Assembly: GCA_946481445.1 (NCBI GenBank)
Contig: CAMLOA010000028.1
Location: 1 to 11,048 of the forward strand
Direction: 5' to 3'
DNA from: an uncultured Devosia sp.
GTDB lineage: Bacteria; Pseudomonadota; Alphaproteobacteria; Rhizobiales; Devosiaceae
DNA length: 11,048 nt
Below are positions 1 to 5,576 of this stretch, one piece after another. The position numbers were made by a program, and so were the translations under genes. Numbering within the stretch: position 1 is the first letter of the stretch; each line of letters starts with the position of its first letter. The notes under the pieces are model-generated. The model saw only the letters and a list, made by a program, of their open reading frames with translations. It did not search any database and was not told where the DNA came from.

Positions 1-1130
1 GGGATCTTGTAGCCCTGATAGACCGCCGAATCGACGCGGATGCCCACGCCGCCGGTCGGGTGATAGAAGGTGATCGTGCCGGGCGAGGGCGCAAAGGTCT
101 GCGGGTCCTCGGCATTGATGCGCACCTCGATGGCGTGGCCATAGAACTGCACCTTGTCCTGCGTCATGGACAGGGTCTCGCCCGAGGCGACCCGGATCTG
201 CTCGTAGACGATGTCGATGCCGGTGATGCGCTCGGTCACCGGATGCTCCACCTGCAGGCGGGTATTCATCTCGATGAAGTAGAAGGCGCCGTTCTCATAC
301 AGGAACTCGATGGTGCCGGCGCCGGAATATTTGAGCTTGCGCATGGCGGCGGCACAGATCTCGCCGATCCTGTCCCGCTCCTCCGGCTTGATGGTGGGGC
401 CACCGGCTTCTTCCCACACCTTCTGGTGGCGGCGCTGCAGCGAGCAGTCGCGCACGCCCAGATGGACGGCATTGCCCTGGCCGTCGCCCAGCACCTGCAC
501 CTCGATATGGCGCGGCTTGCCGAGATACTTTTCCATGTAGACCGAGTCGTTGCCGAAGGCGGCCTTGGCCTCGGCGCGGGCCGTGGACCAGGCGACCAGC
601 AGGTCCTTTTCGGTCTGTGCCACCTTCATGCCGCGGCCGCCACCGCCGGCAGTGGCCTTGATCAGCACCGGGTAGCCGATCTCCTGGGCGGTCTTGAGCG
701 CGTCGGCTTCGGTCTCGACGGCCCCGGCGGAGCCGGGCACGACGGGAATGCCAAGCTCAACAGCCGTCTTCTTGGCCGTGATCTTGTCGCCCATGATCTC
801 GATATGGTGCGAGGACGGGCCGATGAAGGTGATCTTGTGTTCGCTGAGGATCTTGGCGAAGCGCGCATTTTCCGACAGGAAGCCATAGCCGGGATGGACG
901 GCATCGGCGCCCGTGATCTCGCAGGCCGCCAGGATGGACGGGATGTTCAGATAGCTGTCCTTGGCCGCATTGGGGCCGATGCAGACGCTTTCGTCGGCGA
1001 GGCGGACATGCATGGCATTGGCGTCGGCCGTGGAATGCACCGCCACGGTCTGGATGCCCAGTTCCTTGCAGGCGCGCAGGATGCGCAGCGCGATCTCGCC
1101 GCGATTGGCGATCAGGACCTTCTGGAACAT
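1..1130 (-). CDS. accC: Biotin carboxylase subunit of acetyl-CoA carboxylase (3' end beyond window)
   Basis: AccC carboxylates biotin held on AccB, using ATP and bicarbonate. This is the first half-reaction of cytosolic acetyl-CoA carboxylase, which makes malonyl-CoA for fatty acid synthesis. The frame gives 376 complete codons from the ATG at 1130 and leaves the window before the stop, so about 70 C-terminal residues are missing against the usual ~450. Visible landmarks are the N-terminal [16 protein letters not shown], the ATP-grasp lysine K116 (MGDK), K158 followed by the glycine-rich loop GGGGRGM (162-168), H208 in [18 protein letters not shown] with K237, and the metal and catalytic residues E275, E287, N289 and R291 (FIEMNTR). 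Odd point: the residue before RDCS is Val226, where bacterial homologues normally have Glu. The gene starts 10 bp after the accB stop, with a G-rich ribosome-binding site (GGGGGCG), so it is co-transcribed with accB. The assignment is secure. Confidence 0.97.
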   Translation of the reverse strand, partial: MFQKVLIANRGEIALRILRACKELGIQTVAVHSTADANAMHVRLADESVCIGPNAAKDSYLNIPSILAACEITGADAVHPGYGFLSENARFAKILSEHKITFIGPSSHHIEIMGDKITAKKTAVELGIPVVPGSAGAVETEADALKTAQEIGYPVLIKATAGGGGRGMKVAQTEKDLLVAWSTARAEAKAAFGNDSVYMEKYLGKPRHIEVQVLGDGQGNAVHLGVRDCSLQRRHQKVWEEAGGPTIKPEERDRIGEICAAAMRKLKYSGAGTIEFLYENGAFYFIEMNTRLQVEHPVTERITGIDIVYEQIRVASGETLSMTQDKVQFYGHAIEVRINAEDPQTFAPSPGTITFYHPTGGVGIRVDSAVYQGYKI

Positions 1131-1140
1131 CGTCGCCCCC

Positions 1141-1641
1141 TTATTCGATGACGACGAGCGGCTCGCCGTATTCGACCGGCTGGGCGTCTTCGACGAGAAT
1201 GCGCGTGACGGTGCCCGAGCGGTGGGCCGGGATCTGGTTCATGGTCTTCATCGCTTCGATGATGAGGACCGTCTGACCTTCGCTGACCTTGCTGCCGACA
1301 TCGGCGAAAGCGGGCTTGCCCGGCTCGGGCGAGCGGTAGGCCGTGCCCACCATGGGCGAGGTCAGCGTGCCCGGATTGGAGGAGAGGTCCTCGGCCGAAG
1401 CGGGGGCTGCGGCCGGCACGGAACCGGCGGGTGCGAGGCTGGCCGGGGCGGCTGCAGCGGGCGGGGCCATGTACTGCATCGGCGCTGCCTGTGCGTAGAC
1501 CGGCGCCTCATTGGCGTAGGAGCGGGTGACCCGGACCCGGAAGTCCTCCTGCTCGATCTCGATCTCGGCGAGGTTTTCCTTGTTGAGGAGTTCCGCAATG
1601 GCCCGGATCAGATCCTGGTCCACCTGGCTGGCTTTGGTCAT
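1141..1641 (-). CDS. accB: Biotin carboxyl carrier protein of acetyl-CoA carboxylase
   Basis: AccB is the carrier whose biotinylated lysine moves CO2 from biotin carboxylase to the carboxyltransferase. The 166-residue product has the usual three parts: a helical N-terminal region (about 1-40), a mobile Ala/Pro-rich linker (about 46-82), and a biotinyl/lipoyl domain (about 91-166) running from [13 protein letters not shown] to the end. The biotin site is K132 in EAMKTMN. Length and order match the family. The ATG at 1641 is preceded by GGGAGA about nine bases upstream. The gene lies 34 bp downstream of aroQ and 10 bp upstream of accC, and accB-accC is the usual bacterial pair. The assignment is secure. 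Confidence 0.97.
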   Translation of the reverse strand: MTKASQVDQDLIRAIAELLNKENLAEIEIEQEDFRVRVTRSYANEAPVYAQAAPMQYMAPPAAAAPASLAPAGSVPAAAPASAEDLSSNPGTLTSPMVGTAYRSPEPGKPAFADVGSKVSEGQTVLIIEAMKTMNQIPAHRSGTVTRILVEDAQPVEYGEPLVVIE

Positions 1642-1675
1642 CTTGTCGGTCTCCCGCGCTTCGTCGCGTTGGTGA

Positions 1676-2113
1676 TTATTTGAGTTTTTCGGCGAGCGCC
1701 ATCAGCGCCAGTCTATACCCGGTGACGCCGAAGCCGCAAATGACACCGAAAGCCACTGCCGACACATAGGAATGGTGCCGGAAGGCTTCGCGCTGGTGGA
1801 TATTGCTGAGATGGACTTCGGCCACGGGCAGGCCCACGGCCTTGAGTGCGTCGTGGATGGCAACGGAGGTGTGCGAATAGGCCGCCGGATTGATCAGGAT
1901 GGCATCGGCCGTCTTGCGCGCATCCTGAATCCAGGTGACGAGCTCGCCCTCGTGGTTGGACTGGCGAAAATCGACGGCAAGGCCCACTTCGTCCGCGGTC
2001 TGCTGGCAGAGCGCCTCGACATCCTTGAGCGTGGCGGCGCCATAGATATCGGGCTCGCGCGTGCCGAGCAGATTGAGGTTCGGGCCGTTGAGGACGAGAA
2101 CGCGTTTTGCCAT
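1676..2113 (-). CDS. aroQ: 3-dehydroquinate dehydratase, type II
   Basis: AroQ removes water from 3-dehydroquinate to give 3-dehydroshikimate in the shikimate pathway to aromatic amino acids. The 145-residue product is the normal length for the type II dodecameric enzyme. The residues match the numbering I recall for the Mycobacterium tuberculosis enzyme: N12, R19, catalytic Y24 (EPDIYG), N75, H81 ([10 protein letters not shown]), D88, E99, catalytic H101 ([13 protein letters not shown]), R108 and R112. The chosen ATG at 2113 gives the standard start [17 protein letters not shown] and has an AAGGCG site about six bases before it. An in-frame ATG at 2152 would add 13 residues unlike the family. 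accB follows after 34 bp, so an aroQ-accB-accC transcript is likely. The assignment is secure. Confidence 0.96.
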   Translation of the reverse strand: MAKRVLVLNGPNLNLLGTREPDIYGAATLKDVEALCQQTADEVGLAVDFRQSNHEGELVTWIQDARKTADAILINPAAYSHTSVAIHDALKAVGLPVAEVHLSNIHQREAFRHHSYVSAVAFGVICGFGVTGYRLALMALAEKLK

Positions 2114-2130
2114 GATTTTCGCCTTGTGCA

Positions 2131-2147
2131 CCGGCCATTCCGGCCGG
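2131..2147 (-). promoter_or_regulatory. Perfect 6-bp stem hairpin just upstream of aroQ
   Basis: CCGGCC (2131-2136) and GGCCGG (2142-2147) flank the 5-base loop ATTCC, 17 bases before the aroQ start. Read on the minus strand the hairpin is not followed by a T run, so it is not a normal intrinsic terminator for the upstream dsbA-like gene. It may lie in the aroQ leader. A T6 run at 2182-2187 lies between the dsbA-like stop and this hairpin but has no clear stem before it. I see no convincing promoter in the 92-bp gap, so read-through from the dsbA-like gene is possible. Function is inferred only. Confidence 0.3.
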
Positions 2148-2205
2148 CGCAAGCCCGGTTACAGGAAATGCACCGAAAAGGCAAAAAACGCGGCGAAAGT
2201 TGGGC

Positions 2206-3069
2206 TTAGCCGCACTCGGTCTCGCCGCATTCACGCATATTGGCAATGCGAAGCCGCAATTCATCGAGCCCGATGGCGCCCGGGATGATCTCGTTGCCGA
2301 TGATGTAAGTGGGCGTGCCGGTGATATTGAGCGCGCGCGCGATCTCGTAGGAGGTCTGGATGGCCTTGGCGACCGCGTCGGACCCCATGTCCAGTTCGAG
2401 CGAGACGGTGCTCAGCCCCAGGCCGGCTGCCGCATCGAGGGCGGCCTGCTTGTCCACCTGCGTGCGGCTGGTGAAGAGCGTCTCGTGAAAGGTCCAGTAG
2501 TCTACGTCGGACTTGCCCACCAGTACGCCGATGCGGGCGGCATCGATGGACTCGTTGGACAGGATCGGGAATTCCTTGAGGATGACGCGCAGATTGGGGT
2601 CTTCGGCCAGCAGGGTCGCAAGGTCCGGGAGGGCCGAGCGGCAATAGCCGCAATTGTAGTCGAAGAACTCCACCAGCGTGACGTCGCCATCCGGATTGCC
2701 CAGCACGACCTGGTCGGGATCGTTGAAGATCTTGTCCTGCATCGCGGCGATCGCGGTCCCGGCCTGGGCGCGCTCCTCCGCCCGCATGGTCGTCTCCAGG
2801 GCGGCCGACATGCGCTGCAAGATCTTCGGATCGCCCAGAAGGTAGGATTCGATCAGTGGGTTGAGGGCTTCCGGATCGATGGCGGCAACCTGTGGCTCCT
2901 GTGCGGCGGCGGCCTGACGGTCCGCGTCGTAGCGCGCAATGGCCTCATCGATGAGCACCTGCACCGCCTCCGTATCGGTCTGGGGGGCCGGCTTGTTGAA
3001 GGAAGCATAGCCCAGCGCGCCAGCGAGAATGCCCACCAGGGCGACCAAAGCAAGGGTGAGGCGCGACAT
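2206..3069 (-). CDS. DsbA-family thiol:disulfide oxidoreductase, exported
   Basis: This protein is predicted to exchange disulfides with substrate proteins in the periplasm. It has 287 residues: an N-terminal hydrophobic segment (about 3-22) acting as signal peptide or anchor, a helical charged and Ala-rich spacer (about 30-118), then a thioredoxin-fold DsbA domain. Active-site cysteines are C140 and C143 in FFDYNCGYCRS, and the cis-proline loop is T252-P253 in GTPTYIIGN. It resembles the COG1651 group, with a spacer like those of ScsC or BdbD-like proteins, rather than the short classical DsbA. The frame stays open upstream to 3543. I chose the ATG at 3069 because it begins directly with the signal sequence; its ribosome-binding site (CGGAG, 11 bases away) is only fair. 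Odd point: the tail has a second cysteine pair, C281 and C286 (CGETECG end). The specific partner is unknown, and whether it oxidises, isomerises or reduces cannot be told from sequence. Confidence 0.88.
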   Translation of the reverse strand: MSRLTLALVALVGILAGALGYASFNKPAPQTDTEAVQVLIDEAIARYDADRQAAAAQEPQVAAIDPEALNPLIESYLLGDPKILQRMSAALETTMRAEERAQAGTAIAAMQDKIFNDPDQVVLGNPDGDVTLVEFFDYNCGYCRSALPDLATLLAEDPNLRVILKEFPILSNESIDAARIGVLVGKSDVDYWTFHETLFTSRTQVDKQAALDAAAGLGLSTVSLELDMGSDAVAKAIQTSYEIARALNITGTPTYIIGNEIIPGAIGLDELRLRIANMRECGETECG

Positions 3070-3225
3070 CGATGACAAGGCTCCGGGCAAATCAGGCGCA
3101 AGCCTTCTAGCAGACGCCGGCGAACAATAGCATCCGCCGCCGTAGCTGAAGTTGCGGACGCCATCAATTGTTGTTGAGAGAGCCGCCCCGTCGGAGTAGG
3201 CCCTTGCCATGCCAAGGAGCCGACC
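3070..3225. other. Divergent intergenic region, dsbA-like gene / aminotransferase
   Basis: This 156-bp gap separates two divergent genes, so it should hold both promoters. I found no -35/-10 pair on either strand good enough to call. The one clear signal is the aminotransferase ribosome-binding site AAGGAG at 3214-3219, six bases before its ATG at 3226. Confidence 0.35.
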
Positions 3226-4371
3226 ATGACCGACCTGCCCGCCGATGGCCTGATGCCCTTTCACGCCATGGAAATTCTCAAGCGCGCCAAGGCGATCGAG
3301 CAGACGGGGCGTCCGGTGTACCACCTGGAGGTCGGCGAGCCCGGTGCGCCGCCCGCGCCACGCGTCATCGAGGCTGTCCGCGAGGCCGTGGGGCTGCCGC
3401 AGGGCTATACGAATGCCAAGGGGCTGGTGGAGCTCCGGCAGGCGCTGAGCCAATACTATGCCCGCCAGCACGGCGTCGTGGTCGATCCGGAGCGCATCAT
3501 CTGCACGATGGGGTCGTCGGCGGGCTTCATCCTCGCATTTCATACCGCGTTCCGCCCCGGCGCCCGGATCGCCATTACCCGGCCGGGTTATCCCGCCTAT
3601 GTCAACACGCTGCTAGGCCTCGGTTTTTCCATTGCCGAGATCCCGCTGTCGGCCGAAGCGGGCTGGAAGCTCACCGGAGCCGATATCGAGGCGGCCTACG
3701 CGGCCCAGCCATTCGAGGGGCTGCTTTTCGCCAGCCCGGCCAATCCGACCGGCGCGGCTGTCGATTGCGCCGGGCTGGCCGATATCATGGCGACCTGCAA
3801 GCGGCTGGGAGTCACCTTCATCTCGGATGAAATCTACCACGGCCTCGATTATCGCGGCGCCTCAGTCAGCGCGATGGAGCTGGGGGACGATGCCATCGTC
3901 ATCAACAGCTTCTCCAAATACTATTGCATGACCGGCTGGCGCATCGGCTGGATGGTGCTGCCGGAACGCTTCATCCGCCGCGCCGAAATCCTGCAGCAGA
4001 ACCTGTTCATCTCGGCCCCAACACTGAGCCAGATCGCGGCACGCGTCGCCCTGGGCGAACGCGACTATGCCGAGGAGCAGAAGGCCGGCTATGCCCGGAA
4101 CCGAACCCTGCTCGACCAGGGGTTGCGCCAGCTGGGCTTCGATATCGCGGCGCCGGCCGATGGGGCCTTCTATGTCTATGCCGGCATTTCCCGCTTCTCC
4201 AACGACTCCATGAGCTTCTGCGAGCGCCTGCTGGACGAGGCCGGGGTGGCGACGACGCCGGGCATCGACTTCGACCGCGTGAACGGCGGCGGGTTTATCC
4301 GCCTGAGCTATGCGGGCAGGACGGAAACGATAGAGCGGGCGCTCGAGCGGATGAAGGACTTTCTCAAATGA
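3226..4371 (+). CDS. PLP-dependent aminotransferase, class I/II (fold type I)
   Basis: This cytosolic enzyme is predicted to move an amino group between an amino acid and a 2-oxo acid. The 381-residue product has the fold-type-I signature. The N-terminal strand reads VYHLEVGEPGAPP (31-43). The PLP-binding residues are N173 (ASPANPTG), D201 and Y204 (SDEIYHG). The Schiff-base lysine is K231 in SFSKYYCMTGWRIGW, with R239 nearby for the phosphate. R359 in FIRLSYA probably binds the substrate carboxylate. The start is fixed by AAGGAG six bases upstream. Its stop overlaps the start of the next gene (ATGA at 4368-4371), which suggests translational coupling with the acetyltransferase. The sequence looks like the broad aspartate/alanine-type subgroup. 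I cannot name the substrate, and annotations such as aspartate aminotransferase would be guesses. Confidence 0.93.
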   Translation: MTDLPADGLMPFHAMEILKRAKAIEQTGRPVYHLEVGEPGAPPAPRVIEAVREAVGLPQGYTNAKGLVELRQALSQYYARQHGVVVDPERIICTMGSSAGFILAFHTAFRPGARIAITRPGYPAYVNTLLGLGFSIAEIPLSAEAGWKLTGADIEAAYAAQPFEGLLFASPANPTGAAVDCAGLADIMATCKRLGVTFISDEIYHGLDYRGASVSAMELGDDAIVINSFSKYYCMTGWRIGWMVLPERFIRRAEILQQNLFISAPTLSQIAARVALGERDYAEEQKAGYARNRTLLDQGLRQLGFDIAAPADGAFYVYAGISRFSNDSMSFCERLLDEAGVATTPGIDFDRVNGGGFIRLSYAGRTETIERALERMKDFLK

Positions 4372-4868
4372 CGGACATTCCCACGCTGCGGACGGCACGG
4401 CTGACCCTGCGCCCGCCGGTGATGAACGATTTCGAGGACTACCGCCGCTTGATGGCGTCACCGCGGTCCAGGTGGATGGGCGGGCCGTTCGACACCCGTG
4501 CTGCCTGGGGGCTGTTCTGCCATGACATTGCGATCTGGTCCCTGTTCGGCCATGGCGCGCTGATGATCGATGTTTCGGCCACCGGGCAATGCGTCGGCCA
4601 GGTCGGAATCAATCACGGGCCGCTGTTCCCGGAAAAGGAGCTTGGGTGGCTGCTCTATGAAGGGCATGAGGGGCAGGGCTATGCAACCGAAGCGGCGATG
4701 GCACTGAAGGATTGGGCGTTCAGCGTCTATGGCCTGGAGACCCTGGTCAGCTATTTCGACCCGGACAATGCCCGCTCGATTGCCGTCGCCGCCCGGCTCG
4801 GCGGCAGCCGGGATGACGTGGCGGCGCGGCAGGATCCGGAAGACCTGGTCTATCGCTACCGGGCCTGA
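4368..4868 (+). CDS. GNAT N-acetyltransferase, RimJ/RimL-like
   Basis: This protein is predicted to transfer an acetyl group from acetyl-CoA to an amine on a protein N-terminus or a small molecule. The 166-residue length is typical. The N-terminus TLRTARLTLRPPVMNDFEDY is the classic start of the RimJ/RimL-type (Acetyltransf_3) group. Motif A is ELGWLLYEGHEGQGYATEA (91-109), whose GQGYA loop would hold the acetyl-CoA pyrophosphate. The later segment TLVSYFDPDNARSIAVAARLG (125-145) matches the motif B region, with the usual Asn-Ala-Arg-Ser helix start. The position three before the loop Gly is Glu101 rather than the Arg or Gln of many GNATs, though this position varies in the subfamily. The ATG overlaps the aminotransferase stop, so the two are probably translated together. 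I see no clear terminator after it. The substrate is unknown. Confidence 0.9.
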   Translation: MTDIPTLRTARLTLRPPVMNDFEDYRRLMASPRSRWMGGPFDTRAAWGLFCHDIAIWSLFGHGALMIDVSATGQCVGQVGINHGPLFPEKELGWLLYEGHEGQGYATEAAMALKDWAFSVYGLETLVSYFDPDNARSIAVAARLGGSRDDVAARQDPEDLVYRYRA

Positions 4869-4928
4869 AGGCGCATTGGATTCAAATGGAGCCAATTGCG
4901 TAAAACCGCCTTAAAGCGCCGCGCGCAT

Positions 4929-4942
4929 GCTCAAGCATGAGC
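4929..4942 (+). promoter_or_regulatory. Small hairpin upstream of the receiver-like gene
   Basis: GCTCA (4929-4933) and TGAGC (4938-4942) are exact inverted repeats around the loop AGCA. A second palindrome, AGCATGCT (4963-4970), overlaps the chosen start codon, and GCGCGC occurs at both 4921-4926 and 4972-4977. The hairpin lies 10 bases upstream of the ribosome-binding site. It could affect translation or be a protein-binding site, but nothing in the sequence decides this. Confidence 0.3.
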
Positions 4943-4952
4943 TGGTTGCATT

Positions 4953-4960
4953 GGGAGGTG
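4953..4960 (+). promoter_or_regulatory. Ribosome-binding site that decides the start of the receiver-like gene
   Basis: GGGAGGTG sits seven bases before the ATG at 4966. The earlier in-frame ATG at 4927 has no such site and lies in the inverted-repeat region, so 4966 is preferred. Confidence 0.7.
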
Positions 4961-4965
4961 CGAGC

Positions 4966-5544
4966 ATGCTTGCGCGCAATGCCGACGAAACCGGGCTGGC
5001 GGCCTGCACAGCGATCGTGGTCGCGCATGACGACCAGGACGGAGCGTCCCTTGTCGCCCTGGCCAAGCGGGTCGGCTTCGGCTCAGTGTCCTCGTTTGCC
5101 GATCAACAAGCCGAGGGCGGCAACCATCATCTGGTGTTCTTCCTGGTGCATTATGGCATCGGGACCAGCGCCAAGCAGGCGCTGCTCGCCAAGGTGCGCT
5201 CCTCGCCCTCCATTTCGGTGAGCTTCGCGCCCGTCATCCTGTTCATCCCCGATGGACCCGGAGCGGAGACCCTGTCCTATATCGAGATGGGCTTTGACGA
5301 CGTGATCTGCCTGCCGGAGAACAGCCATGTCCTGGCATCGCGCCTTGCCGGCCAGATCGGCAAGGAGCACCTCTATATCGAAACCCGCACCTATCTGGGG
5401 CCGGACCGGCGCCGGATGGAACTGCCGGGCCACACCCATCCGGGGCGGACAGGGGAATTCGACCACACCAAGCTATGGATCCTGCGCTCGCCGCATGAAG
5501 GCGTTCAGGTGCTGAGGCGCCAGCTCTTCGTGAGCGCGCATTGA
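4966..5544 (+). CDS. Degenerate receiver-like (pseudo-REC) protein with C-terminal YLGPDRRR tail
   Basis: I do not recognise this gene by name. The first ~132 residues of the 192-residue product can be laid on a CheY-like receiver fold. AIVVAHDDQDGASLVALAKRVGFGSV (16-41) looks like strand 1, helix 1 and strand 2, with the acidic pair D22-D23. LVFFLVHYG (56-64) would be strand 3. PVILFIPDG (89-97) would be strand 4. IEMGFDDVICLPEN (106-119) resembles the usual GADDYLxKP segment. If the alignment is right, the phospho-acceptor Asp is replaced by Val61 or His62, the conserved Thr/Ser by Ile94, and the conserved Lys by Leu116, so normal phosphorylation is unlikely. The tail has YLGPDRRR (143-150), a motif I associate with alphaproteobacterial sensory proteins, then a polar stretch ending at residue 192. 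There is no DNA-binding or enzymatic output domain, signal peptide or membrane segment. It may act by protein contact. Codon use matches its neighbours. Confidence 0.7.
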   Translation: MLARNADETGLAACTAIVVAHDDQDGASLVALAKRVGFGSVSSFADQQAEGGNHHLVFFLVHYGIGTSAKQALLAKVRSSPSISVSFAPVILFIPDGPGAETLSYIEMGFDDVICLPENSHVLASRLAGQIGKEHLYIETRTYLGPDRRRMELPGHTHPGRTGEFDHTKLWILRSPHEGVQVLRRQLFVSAH

Positions 5545-5568
5545 AAAGGGCGGCCCGCAGGCCGCCCT
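5544..5568 (-). terminator. Intrinsic terminator of rne between convergent genes
   Basis: AGGGCGGCC (5547-5555) and GGCCGCCCT (5560-5568) form a perfect 9-bp GC-rich stem with loop CGCA. Read on the minus strand it begins 8 bases after the rne stop and is followed by TTTT, which suits rne termination, though the T run is short. On the plus strand it lies just after the receiver-like gene's stop but has no T run, so it may serve that gene only weakly. Confidence 0.75.
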
Positions 5569-5576
5569 CGAAGTTC

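Noticed and set aside
60..1151. Plus-strand open frame of 363 codons opposite accC
   Set aside because: accC on the other strand has every catalytic motif. The antisense translation is Asp/Gly/Leu/His-rich and resembles no family.
2200..3075. Plus-strand open frame of 291 codons opposite the dsbA-like gene
   Set aside because: The minus strand carries the signal peptide, CGYC site and cis-proline loop, so this is a shadow.
3070..3543. N-terminal extension of the dsbA-like frame up to 3543
   Set aside because: It would overlap the start of the aminotransferase on the other strand and bury the signal peptide more than 150 residues inside the protein.
5547..5568. Hairpin as part of a mobile-element end or attachment site
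   Set aside because: It sits exactly between two convergent stops and has a T run in the rne direction, which is explained by termination. No direct repeats, integrase or transposase are nearby.
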